Both the position numbers and the translations under genes were made by a program. This document shows positions 23,877 to 34,092 of a stretch of DNA of 64,000 nucleotides, piece by piece. Under the pieces are notes generated by a model. The model saw nothing but the letters and a program-made list of their open reading frames with translations. It did no database searches and had not been told where the DNA came from. The stretch is from Isoetes taiwanensis (Eukaryota; Streptophyta; Lycopodiopsida; Isoetales; Isoetaceae), in the NCBI GenBank assembly GCA_021234155.1, contig JAJEKV010000096.1, positions 2,169,678-2,233,677 on the forward strand, given 5' to 3'. Each line of letters starts with the position of its first letter. Position 1 is the stretch's first letter.

Positions 23877-26399
23877 CTTGGCCTTGTCATCAACCTTGGC
23901 TCCTCGAACTTCAAATTGCCTTTGACTAATCATAAATCCATCCTTCGCTTTGCCTAGTTCTCCTCTCCGTTATCCATCTCGACCTCCTCCGTTATGTTTT
24001 TTACTTTGATCCTATTGAGTTTGGAACATTGCAATTCCATGACAAACTTTGATATTTACTTCAACTTTGGTTTTCGTGCAGGCGATCGCGGCTCTCCTCA
24101 AAGGGTTTTGGTGGAACATGTCCTTCTATATATGGTTGAATTCTGGGGCCTAGTGCTGTTCCTTGCTACCTGGAATGACTTGGAGCAGGTGCAGGAAAAG
24201 CCTATTTGGCAAGGGCATTAGGAGTGAAATCCAAGATCTCATATCAAATCTTTTGCAAAGAGACATATTTCTTGCCTCTTCGAGAGGGCAGCTCTTGATC
24301 GCCACATCTACTTTCGGAAGGTGGGCATCATGGACAATGGTTGCTTTCCCAACCTAACTTACACCACGCCAATGGGATCGCAATGCCACAAGGTCTACTG
24401 AAAAGACAAGAGAGCTTCATGGCTAACCTGATAGAATGTGTAGAAGTACGGGTGCATATAGGTGCAAGCAGAAGCAAATTGCCATAGCTTGAGGCGATAC
24501 CTTGATGCCTTCTTCTTGAGCAATCTTTGGAATGCCAGTAAACATGGTATTAACTAATAAAGGCCCGGTGTTCTTTGGGCATAGGTTGGAAGTCTGTAAA
24601 TGTTTTGCCTGCATAGATGATATGCATGCATGCACCTACCATCTAAACTGCACATACCTAAAACTGCAGCGAACCTAAATCTTAAGCCTAGCATGGAATC
24701 TTGACCATCTTGCACTGACAAACATTTCTTAGAAAAAAAATGTGAAAAATAGAGAATTCCTCCTTTTAAATTACGTCATTCGAGAAACTATGGAAGATGC
24801 GGCATGATCATATAGGGGATAACAGTTGCATGTTGCAGCACATATAGGTTGTGTGTCAATATTGACTTTTGATTTTTGTAGGGGCATGTGTCAATGCCTT
24901 TGCCCTAATGTAGGGCATAGGCAGTTGTCTACGTTCAATACAGTAAGAATAATTACATATATCAACCACTAAGAATGTTCTTTTTATATTTCAAGTTAAT
25001 TCTCCATTATTTTCTTATGTTTTAGCAAATTGCCCACCTTTGGTGGCACTCCATTGCATTGGCTAAGAATTGGTCTACATTGCATTAGCTAGAAATAGTA
25101 ATAGTGCCCAGCATTGCCGGGCTAATGTTGAGACCCGTTAATGAACTTAGTCAACTCAATCAACATAACCCGCAATGTTCATAGGACAACATTGCTGGGC
25201 TGATAGCCAATTAAATTCTCCTCTACGTTTATATTATGCAGCATTTCAGCTTACCAAACAGGAATCGCTTTGTATAGATTATTTTTAATTATAGGGGACA
25301 GTACCCCGGATGGCTAAGCACAATTGAGTACAACGGAATAGTAATCAAAAATGACTCATCTCAGATATTTCCTACATCCACAGTTCTTTTTGTTTCACTT
25401 TGTACGGCCATTTAAACTTCAATAAAAACAAAGGCTAGATTTGTCACGCTTGTGCTTACAAATGGGACTTAGATCATACTTCCAGCAGCTTGTAATGTCC
25501 AAAATTAGATATTAAAGTTCTAATCTTGCGCCTTCTTTAAATAGAACTTATTTGGAAGGCATGAGATCAAGCCAATTCAGCATTCCATATTGTGATGCCG
25601 CTTTGTAATTTTTGTCCATCTACAATATTACTTCGTTATGACACATACCTATTGGGCGGATGCAACTAAGCTGCGCAAAGATCGGATATAGTTGTAGCAA
25701 ACGCAAAAATTGGCATCGTTGCAGAGGATGTAGCATCTCTTCCTGCATTCAAGATGGGGCATAATATCATATGAGCATCTTGCATTAAAAGTAGGGCAAA
25801 ACCTGTTCGAATATATGCAATCATTTTGTTCCTACAGAAAGCAACCATTCTTTTCCCATAAAGATCTACTCGTTGCATCCTCCGGTGGACAATATGGCTA
25901 AAGAATTCAATATTAACAGATTCTACTGGCGCACTGATGCATCACATGCTAACAAACCATAGCACAACAATGACTGCAGGCAAAATCTGCAAGCCATAAC
26001 AAACATATAGATTACAAATACTGCATAATTTTACCTCCTTAAAGAGAGCCACGAAATCAAGCCAAATCGCATGCTCCCTTTTGTATAAATTAATCACATG
26101 TCCAAGTAGCAATGATGAGTCTAATAGATGTAGAGATGCCCAAACCTTCTTTGGAAGATGAATCAGCAAAGTCTTGAATAATTGAAAGAGTTTTTGTAAG
26201 ATGTTTTATTTGTATCATCCGCAGTTGCCCCATAACACATAATCTGAAACTTGTATGCCAGCCTCTTCTGCTTTCTTAATGTAGACATGAGTTATCCTTT
26301 GCTCCTTTTCCACCCTTGCAAAATACCCGCAGTTGCCACCGTACCTCAATTCGAAAGTACCCACCAAACCCCGTCCATGTGCTAACTTTTAGCATTACG
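23877..26399. other. Unassigned AT-rich region
   Basis: Small open frames on both strands (for example 24635-24423 and 25878-25666 minus) show no recognisable domain. No RNA gene or complete transposon boundary could be supported. Confidence 0.3.
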
Positions 26400-26449
26400 T
26401 TTACACGCTTGAAAAAGCAAGAAAGAAGAATGAATCTGTTGAGATTCTT

Positions 26450-26815
26450 TATGCTGGAAAAAACAGAAAACAAGTGTGTTCAAAAGGTTCTTGTTATCAT
26501 TGCCATGAGATGGGGCATATTAAACCTAACTACTTGCTACAATTGTGGAGGAAAAGGGGACGTACTTCTGGTGTACACTTTGCTAGGGAGGAAAAAGAAG
26601 TGTTTGAGAAGGAAGATGAAGCTTCAGATGACGAGGTAAATATTATTTGCTCAATACTTGATTCTAATGAAAGATCTAACTGCAAAAATGATGTCATTAT
26701 AGTTGATAGCAGAGCTGAGAGATCAGTAGTACGATTTACTGATCTTCTTAAGAACATGAGTGCTGAAAAATCCAGAAATATGCAAGTTGGAATGGGCAGC
26801 TCCAATCTGTAGAAG
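26450..26815 (+). pseudogene. Copia gag C-terminus and protease remnant
   Basis: The frame from 26474 contains a CCHC-like knuckle, CYHCHEMGHIKPNY, in which the last Cys is replaced by Tyr. It is followed by an acidic stretch and VIIVDSRAERSVV at the position of the aspartic protease. The usual copia active site is DSGA, so the Gly-to-Arg change would inactivate it. The frame stops at 26812 after about 110 residues. Confidence 0.75.
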
Positions 26816-26819
26816 GATG

Positions 26820-27180
26820 TGGCTTGATCTGCAAGGAAATGTTGTAGACATTAAAAATGTGTTTTGTGTTCTAGGCTTGATAAAGAATTTGATTTTTGTG
26901 TATCAACTGGTAGATTTTGGCCACAAACTTGTCTTTGATGACAAAGCTTGTAAAGTTTTCATGAATAATGAATTGATATTTTATGCCAAACGTGTCGGAA
27001 ATTTGTTTCAAATGAATAATATTGCTCCTGATAGCATTAATGCAGTTGTGATATATGGTGCAGAAGTTTGGCATAACAGGTTGGCTCATACACATTTGAA
27101 CAATGTAAAATACATGTCTAAAAAGGTGCTTATCAATTGTACGAAAGAGACAATTGAACAAAAGTAGTTCTTATGTGAAG
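26820..27180 (+). pseudogene. Copia GAG-pre-integrase segment
   Basis: WHNRLAHTHLNNVKYM is the copia HLGH-type signature in degenerate form, with the expected Cys-x2-Cys element (CEGCMLGK) following in-frame after a premature TAG near 27165. It lies directly upstream of the integrase frame. Confidence 0.8.
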
Positions 27181-27185
27181 GTTGT

Positions 27186-27833
27186 ATGCTGGGCAAGATT
27201 AGTAGACTTCCCTTCACAACATCAACACATAATGAAAGAAATATTAAAACTGATCCACGCAGATCTGTGTGGACCCCTAATGTGAGAGGACGTACTGGAA
27301 AGAGATATTTCATCTCTTTTATTGACGATTTTAGTCGAAAATGCAAATGCTATTGCTTGACTAGAAAATCTCAAGCTTTAGATGCTCTTAAACTGTTTGT
27401 AACAGAAATTGAAAGGCAAACTGACAAGAAAGTGAAATGCATCAGATCAGATAGAGGTGGTAAGTATCTCTCTGCTAAATTCAAGCATTTTTGCAATACT
27501 AGAGGAATTAAAAGGCAGGTAACTTGCAGATTTACCCCTCAACAAAATGGGGTGGCCGAACGGAAAAATAGAACTCTATTAGATGCCATTAGATCTATGC
27601 TGAAGTATTCAGGTCTTCCAAACAATCTATGGGAAGCAGCACTCAAGACTGCAGTCATGATCCAAAACAAATTGCCTTCTAGAAGCTTGCATGGAAAAGT
27701 ACCTGATCTTGTATGGTCAAAGCACCTGGAAAATGTGGATTATGACATGTTAAAAGCATTTGGCTGCTTAGGATATATTCACATATCAAATGAACTCAAA
27801 AAAAAGCTTGATGATAAAGCCGACATAGGTTAG
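27186..27833 (+). pseudogene. Copia integrase core (rve domain)
   Basis: This 215-residue frame carries the catalytic triad context FIDDFSR, then RSDRGGKY, then QQNGVAERKNRTLLD (D, D, E). The downstream conserved LWEAALKTAVMIQNKLPS and FGCLGYIH blocks are also present. It ends at an in-frame TAG at 27831. Integrase inserts the element's cDNA into the genome. The core itself is intact, but the surrounding polyprotein is not. Confidence 0.93.
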
Positions 27834-28129
27834 CTAGTTGGGTACGATGATGAGGCAAAGGGATATAGATGCTTATACCCAAACTAAACAAAATAATTAT
27901 CAGTCAAAATATTATACTTGATGAAGGAGTGTTCTACAGAAATAGACACAACGAAATGAAAAGCAATATGCAAGCTAATTCTGAAACTGTCAAGAAAATA
28001 GAAGTGGATTTTAACTCTGATGATGAACCAAAGAACATCGAAGCAGAAAAGAATGTAAATGCAAATACAGCAGATTCAAATCAAAATGCAAATGCAAATT
28101 CCAGATGAAGAACAGGTTAAGAATGCTGA

Positions 28130-28790
28130 AAAGGTTCGAAAATACAATACTCAAGTTGAAAAATTGAAAGAGAGTACAAATTATCAAGAAGAGAAGTATG
28201 GCAGATCAGAAAGCGGAAAAAGCAAGAGGTTAATGAATATCCATGATGACCCAAAAGTTACAGTGGCCTTGTTAGAAGATGTATCAATACCAACAACATT
28301 TGAGGAGGCTATTGCATCAAAGGAAAAGGATAAATGGATAGCTGCCATGAATGAAGAAATGGAGTCATCCATAGGCACATGAACTTATGAGTTGGCTGAA
28401 TTCTCAGAATATAAGAATGTAATAGGGAATAAGTGGATCTTTAGAGTTAAAACAGGGGCTGAGGATATCAAAGGTACAAGGCCAGGTTGATAGCACAAGG
28501 TTTCACTCAACAAAAGGGAAAGGATTATGAAGAAATATTTTTACCAGTGGTAAAGCTAACTAAATGCGGAATGTTGTTGTCCATGGCAAATGCTTTGGAT
28601 TGGGAACTTCATCACATGGACGTCAAAACAGCGTTTCTTAATGCCAAATTAAATGAAGAAATATATATGAAGCAGGCCCCTGGTTTTGAACAAGGTAAAA
28701 ATAAGATATGGAAATTACATCGAAAGCAAAAGATATCACTGATTAAAACAATCTCGGGGAATGGTATATGGATAAATTCTTAAGAGAACG
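28130..28790 (+). pseudogene. Copia reverse transcriptase, N-terminal half
   Basis: After an acidic linker, EEAIASKEKDKWIAAMNEEM gives the start of the RVT_2 domain (28290-28370). It continues after stops as IAQGFTQQKGKDYEEIFLPV and ELHHMDVKTAFLNAKLNEEIYMKQAPGFEQ (28487-28700). Here HMDVKTAFLNA contains the first catalytic Asp. The YVDD-containing part at 28860-28900 is scrambled by frameshifts. Confidence 0.88.
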
Positions 28791-28989
28791 AGGGTCTTAC
28801 AAGACTTCAAAATGATAGCAGCTTTTATACAAATATCAAGACAGAGAAAAGGTATGTATCATTGCTTTATATGTTGATGTCAGATAATGCCGATCCACTA
28901 GCATAAAATGCATGAATTATTGCAAAAGAAATTCTAAAGAAGAGATTTCAAATGACTGATCTAGGAGAATTGAGACATGGTTTCTAGGA

Positions 28990-29850
28990 ATAGAGGTGCA
29001 TAGAAATAGAGATCTGAGAACTCTAAGGCTGAGTCAAAGTAAAAACATTCTGAACATGCTCAAAAAATTTAACATGCAACATGCAAAAACTGTGAAAACT
29101 CCTATAGTTCCAGGGCATAAACTTTCAGCTGATAACATTCGTACAAAGGAGGAGATAGAAGAAATGTCAAACATCCCATACAGGGAACTTATAGGATGTC
29201 TCTTGTATTTATCAAACAATACAAGACTAGACATAGCTTATGTTGTGAACATGTTTAGTAGGCATTGCCATGATGCAGGGAAAGTGCATTGGCATGCTGG
29301 AAAAAGAGTGCTCAGTACTTAAGAGGCACCATGAATTTTGAAATCACATATAATGATCAGAATTTGATTCTATCTGCATACAGTGATGCTGATTGGGGTG
29401 GAGATTTGAGCACACGAAAATCAACTAGCAGTTATGCAATATTCTTTGGAGGTGGGACAATTTGTTGGAGAAGTAAAAAGCAAAGTGTAGTAGCATTATC
29501 ATCTGCAGAAGCAGAATATGCTGCAAGCTCACTTGTCTTTAAGGAAATTGCATGTTTAAGAAGATTGGCCAATGAACTGGGTATACATCAAGCAGATCCT
29601 ACAATAAGTATGACTGACAGTTTGAGCTGTATGGCTATATTTAAAAACCATGTTTACCATGAAAGAAATATTGAACTCTCACTACATTTTATCAGAGATC
29701 TTGCTGAGAAGGGATATATATATCAGAATGGAATATGTGCACATTAGTATGCAGATCGCAGATAGCTTCACTAAAGCTTTGGTTGAAAGGAAATACACAC
29801 AGTTCGGAGAAAGCTTGAAAGTGATTGAAGAAGACACTACTGTATAACAA
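28990..29850 (+). pseudogene. Copia RT C-terminus and RNase H
   Basis: LSQSKNILNMLKKFNM and PYRELIGCLLYLSNNTRLDIAYVVNMFSR (to 29270) are the RT C-terminal blocks. From 29310, LRGTMNFEITY and AYSDADWGGDLSTRKSTSSY lead into WRSKKQSVVALSSAEAEYAA and a final IADSFTKAL in another frame. These are the standard copia RNase H blocks with the catalytic Asp and Glu visible. Two frameshifts occur, near 29322 and 29740. Confidence 0.9.
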
Positions 29851-29881
29851 TCAGAATGTTCAAAGTATGCAGAAATATAAG

Positions 29882-29894
29882 ATGAAAGGAGGAG
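29882..29894 (+). promoter_or_regulatory. Polypurine tract of the copia element
   Basis: ATGAAAGGAGGAG lies immediately before TGTTGG, the expected arrangement of a plus-strand priming tract and LTR start. Confidence 0.85.
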
Positions 29895-30373
29895 TGTTGG
29901 ATATCATGGGTTCACTTTTACATTTCTTATCATGATGATTCAGACCTATAATTCCTAAGGTTAAACATTACAAATAGTATGCCACTTGGACGAATGAAAA
30001 ATTGGCAAGAAGATTCGTATGAAATTTAGGAAAGGACCTTACCGATCGGATTGTTGGTTTGCCGATCTGAGCATTCACCATAAATTGGAGTTGGATTGAT
30101 CTAATGATGTGTAGGGATGAAATTCGGCTAAGGAGGAGCTGTTCCGGGATCATACAAGTGTGATAGAAGTTCAAAGTTCATAGTCAAATAAGCTACAGTG
30201 TTCTGCTTGAGACCATTAAAACAAACTTGTATTATTATATTTTAGTTTGCATTTTGACATAGGTTGGGGTTTTGAAATAATAGTATTTGTCTTGCTATAC
30301 TATTTCTTGAATTGAGTTGATCTGAGAATATCAAGTGAACTCTAATTTCTTCAATTATAATATAATACTAACA
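29895..30373 (+). repeat. Copia 3' LTR (479 bp)
   Basis: It starts TGTTGG just after the polypurine tract and ends ACTAACA at 30373, giving the short TGTT...AACA inverted ends typical of copia LTRs. There is no second LTR in the window to confirm the end, so the right border is inferred. Confidence 0.65.
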
Positions 30374-31833
30374 TAGAACTTGAAGTTATTTCTGTTTTGA
30401 GCTTTTCGTTTTTTGTAGATAAATATTTGTACAGAAACACACGTGTCATGTTCACTTACTTCAAAGGTCCTGCATTGCAAAGGACACTATTGTCACGTCT
30501 AATACTATTGGCAATTTTTCGTTATATTACAATAAATTCAGAAAGCAAGCATTTTTTCCATTTTCAATAGAGCCCAATCCTGTATAAGAAGCCCACTCAA
30601 GTGGCTTGCAGATTCTTTTTGTAGTCGACCATATAAAGCTTTGTTATTGCCTCCTACCTCAAATTGCCAATGCCATAAGGTGATCATAATTCGAATGGGA
30701 AGCTAAGAAGACACAATAACAACATAGGTTATTCTACAATTGTAAATAAGCTGCAAAACAAAATATGTAAACAACACAAAGCTTACAACCTAACCCAAAG
30801 CAAGCATCCAATGGTGGAGCCATGACAAGTGCATTCAGTGCAGTCCAAATACACTCAGAAATAAAGAAGAATAGAAAGAGAACCATGCTAAAAAAAATTG
30901 CAGAATCATTTTTGCTATTCCATTATGGGAGTCTTGATTAAAGCCTTATTTTTAGGGATCTTTCCTTTAATGTTTTAACATTTGTAACATCTTTTGAATC
31001 CTTCTTTTTTGGGCTTGTAGGCTTTTGGGTTTTTAATATCTATAAAATTCCATTTTCTTTGCAACTTAGTAAAGTCTCATATTCTTCATATGCCTTGCAT
31101 GTTGACTTTGAGTGGCTCATATCCTTCTTGTGTCCTTGATTGGTATTGCATGCTGTCGGAGGAGGAGATATGACGTCATGCATACCTTTTATTTCTTTGT
31201 ATATACCTAAGAATAGCCATGGAAAAATGCAGGGCTTCGACCTTCCAGATTTAAGATCTTTAAGCTTAGGGTACCTATAAAGGGAGTAGAGCAAGGAAAA
31301 GTTTTAGAAATTGTTATCTCAAGAAGTCCACCATAGCCTAGCTTATAAACTGTTACTTCAAGGGCCGCAGCTCGCCAGCATCAGCGCTTCAATCGCCCTC
31401 TTTTTTTCTTAAATCGGTACGGTGCCCTCGAACCCTAAACGTCCAAACCATTTTCCTTCTTTTTAGCATATCTGGGACTGTTGAATTGGTATAATCGCTA
31501 GGGCATGATCCATGACACACCTACAACATTATAATATAGGATATAGGATAAAGGTGTGCTGGTGGGTTGCAAAAGCAGGCGTCCGGACCCATGCTAAGAG
31601 CACTCATATAGCACCTGATATGGCTGCTTGTTTATGGTGCTACCGGTGCTATTGGATGGTAATTAGATAATTATTAGAAACATGTAACAACTCCAATGAA
31701 TGACAAGTGGAATAATAGGGTAGAATAGTAGGTGCACATTGCTGATGGTGAGTGTTGGGATCGCTTTTTTTTTTCATACCACCAGCATACTTTTTCCCTA
31801 TAGGATCTTTTATATTATAAAGATAGCATAAAT
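30374..31833. other. Unassigned AT-rich region
   Basis: No coding frame over 85 residues and no recognisable element was found between the copia LTR and the LINE target duplication. Confidence 0.3.
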
Positions 31834-32857
31834 AAGTATGTATGTCATGTTGGTGGATACCTGTGGAAAATAATCTTCCACTTTGTGCCTCGGTTCATCC
31901 ATTAACTCAACGGCGCTGGAGGTTAGCAGGAATCTTGACAGTTGCAGCTTGGTATGATTCTGGCCAGTTAGCGACATGGGAAATCTTTCAAACAAAATTC
32001 TCATTGTCTCGATGGGACAGACCTATTTGGCAAAAGATTGCTGGTACTCTGCCATTGGTTGCTCTAGAGGATATTGAAGGGTGCATGTGGGTTTCCCACC
32101 AGAGTGTTCACGAGCATAGGTTTGTGAACTCTATATATAGGCTGCTTGTCAATAGTGATATCCTTCCGCCATCCACTAGGTGGTCCCTTCAACTTTCACC
32201 TCATAATTGGAGACGTATGTGGGCTTGGGCTTGGGATAAATTACTCCATCCTAAGGTGGCGGTGCTTTGGTGGCAGATTCTTCACAGATGCCCTCGAGTG
32301 AACGTGCTTGTCCACAGATTTGATCCTCGAGTGTCAGCACTCTGCCCACTGTGCAAGCAAAGGGACGAGACCATTGAGCATTGTTTCTTTTTATGTGTTC
32401 ATCTCCAGCCTGTTTGGTCTTGGTTGCTTTCTCTTTTTCATGTGACATTGACAAGTCAGCAGGTGCTTCTGGCTATTTATCCGGATGCTTGGAATAAGTT
32501 GCGGAGCCAAGCATTTCATTTAGCATCAGGATGGTTGTTGTGGTCCATCTGGAAGCGTAGAAGACTGTGTATCTTTCAGGGTTTGGATATTCCTCCTGCA
32601 GTTGTCCTCCAGGACGCACAAGCTAGAATCGCTAAGGCATACCATTGTTCTTCGCTTGCGTCTGCCAAGCGACAGTTGATATTTGAGTCCTATCTGAGTG
32701 TGCTGTCTTATGCATAGGCTGGTGGTTCTACTCAGTAGATCATGATTATCCTCTGAGACTTTATTCCCGCCTCTACATTTGTATTTTGCTTTTGGCTTGG
32801 AGTTTCAATAAAGTTTGTCGTTCTTCAAAAAAAAAAAAAAAAGTATGTATGTCATGT
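31834..32857 (+). mobile_element. 5'-truncated LINE with poly(A) and 17-bp target duplications
   Basis: AAGTATGTATGTCATGT at 31834-31850 is repeated exactly at 32841-32857. Between them lies 990 bp ending in AATAAAG (about 32807), then a poly(A) run at 32827-32842 that overlaps the first two As of the duplication. The insert begins abruptly inside coding sequence. These are the hallmarks of target-primed reverse transcription with 5' truncation. The identical duplications and the undamaged frame indicate a recent event. Confidence 0.95.
31851..32717 (+). CDS. LINE ORF2 C-terminal part with zf-RVT zinc finger (partial)
   Basis: About 288 residues are uninterrupted to the TAG. The WAWDKLLHPKVAVLWWQILHRCPRVNV block and then CPLCKQRDETIEHCFFLC are the zf-RVT region found after the reverse transcriptase in plant L1-type LINEs. 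The RT and endonuclease are missing. The first ATG (31842) lies in the target duplication, so a normal start is absent. It would not be expressed as a functional protein. Confidence 0.9.
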   Translation, partial: WWIPVENNLPLCASVHPLTQRRWRLAGILTVAAWYDSGQLATWEIFQTKFSLSRWDRPIWQKIAGTLPLVALEDIEGCMWVSHQSVHEHRFVNSIYRLLVNSDILPPSTRWSLQLSPHNWRRMWAWAWDKLLHPKVAVLWWQILHRCPRVNVLVHRFDPRVSALCPLCKQRDETIEHCFFLCVHLQPVWSWLLSLFHVTLTSQQVLLAIYPDAWNKLRSQAFHLASGWLLWSIWKRRRLCIFQGLDIPPAVVLQDAQARIAKAYHCSSLASAKRQLIFESYLSVLSYA

Positions 32858-32947
32858 ATCAAACCTTAGATTGGACGAACGAGATTAGCTATCCGATTGG
32901 GTGGTCAACAACAGAGATTCACTCACTTCAATCCCACAGTTAAGAAG

Positions 32948-33115
32948 TTTTGGAAGGGGGAAAGGGAAAAGGGCAAAAGAGAAAAGGGGAAAGAGAAGAA
33001 AGGGGAAAGGGAAAATGGAGGGGGGAGAGGAGATTGAAAAGGAAAAAAGAGAAAATGGAAAGGGGAGGAGGGGCGAGGATTGAAAACAGGAAAAAACAAA
33101 GAAGGAAAGGGCTGC
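32948..33115. repeat. Purine-only tract (about 165 bp)
   Basis: This tract is nearly all A and G (GGGAAAGGG, GAAAAGG, GGAGGGG words) on the plus strand. The overlapping open frames on both strands are low-complexity artefacts. Such tracts can form triplex structures; that is inference. Confidence 0.85.
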
Positions 33116-34053
33116 ATCTGTAGGACCACCTATCTGAAAAAGCAAGACATTTGTACATGCCAGAATTCTTAAGCAAAACATAAGATGCTCCTTTGTCCGA
33201 AATTATATTAGCTCAATCTTCAAAACTATTATTTTAACTATCCATTTTCAACAAAAATATGAAACAATAAAGAACTTTCTGTGTTGATAGAGTGTCGTAT
33301 AAATTCAAAATGACGATCGCTTTGTTAATCATAAAGATTACCTGGAATTATGACTAATTTTATACTGGCCGGCTGTGCCTTAGTTATTCAACCCCTAGCT
33401 TTTCCTTTACAACAACGACCATTTGTCCAGAGCAAGAGAGAATAAGATCATTTAGGAGCTAAAATTCTGAAAAAAGCAACCCATAACTAAAAGCTTGCAC
33501 ACAAATAAGCATGATTTGGCATTAGATTTGCTTGTACTTTTTTAGAATGGGGGATGCTATGTAGCCGAAAAGAGTAGCATGCAAGATGCATGGAACATCT
33601 ACCCGCGAAATATGGCCCGAAAAGTAGTAAAATATATAAATGTTTATGTTTCACTTTGCTAGAAATAAAGTGTTTTAGCAACCCAAAATTTATGCCATGT
33701 ACGCAAAATTCACAGCTTTTAATTGTTTATATTCGCTCCTTTTGTTTTGACAAATATCTTTGTAAAATGTATATTGGATGACATTTGACCTATGATGTTT
33801 CAAATACCTGAATCTTAATATGTTTAGTTGCTTCACCAATTATTCACATGCCCACTCTTGGAAGTAACTTGTTGCTTCAACTGTGATTTCGGAGCAAAAC
33901 ATGCTCATGCATGGAGCATTGAGGTATGTTAGGAATCTCACATGGGTAGCAACTATCTTATGTAGTTATAGAAAAAAGAAGATTAACTTCAACTTTTGGC
34001 ATCTCTCAATTGTGCCATGCCACATGTCACAGTCTCTTTGAAGGGATTTGCAT
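33116..34053. other. Upstream region of the FAD-oxidase gene
   Basis: The region is AT-rich with no gene. It should hold the oxidase promoter; apart from the TATA box no specific motif could be assigned. Confidence 0.4.
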
Positions 34054-34060
34054 TATATAA
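34054..34060 (+). promoter_or_regulatory. TATA box of the FAD-oxidase gene
   Basis: TATATAA lies 33 bp before the chosen ATG at 34093. A start site about 30 bp downstream of the box would leave only a very short leader, so translation could instead begin at the ATG at 34132. Confidence 0.5.
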
Positions 34061-34092
34061 GAGCAAAAAACATGCACGGATAGGGAAAAAGG

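Larger units (their letters stand above)
26400..30373 (+). mobile_element. Ty1-copia retrotransposon, 5'-truncated and decayed
   Basis: In order on the plus strand there are a gag zinc knuckle, protease remnant, GAG-pre-integrase, integrase, reverse transcriptase and RNase H, then a polypurine tract and one 3' LTR. The integrase-before-RT order defines copia. No 5' LTR, primer-binding site or full gag is visible, and multiple stops and frameshifts break the polyprotein. The element is therefore dead and probably lost its 5' part by deletion. Confidence 0.92.

Noticed and set aside
32885-33181. Proline/serine/phenylalanine-rich open frames around 33 kb
   Set aside because: They arise from the purine-only tract and are present in several frames at once.
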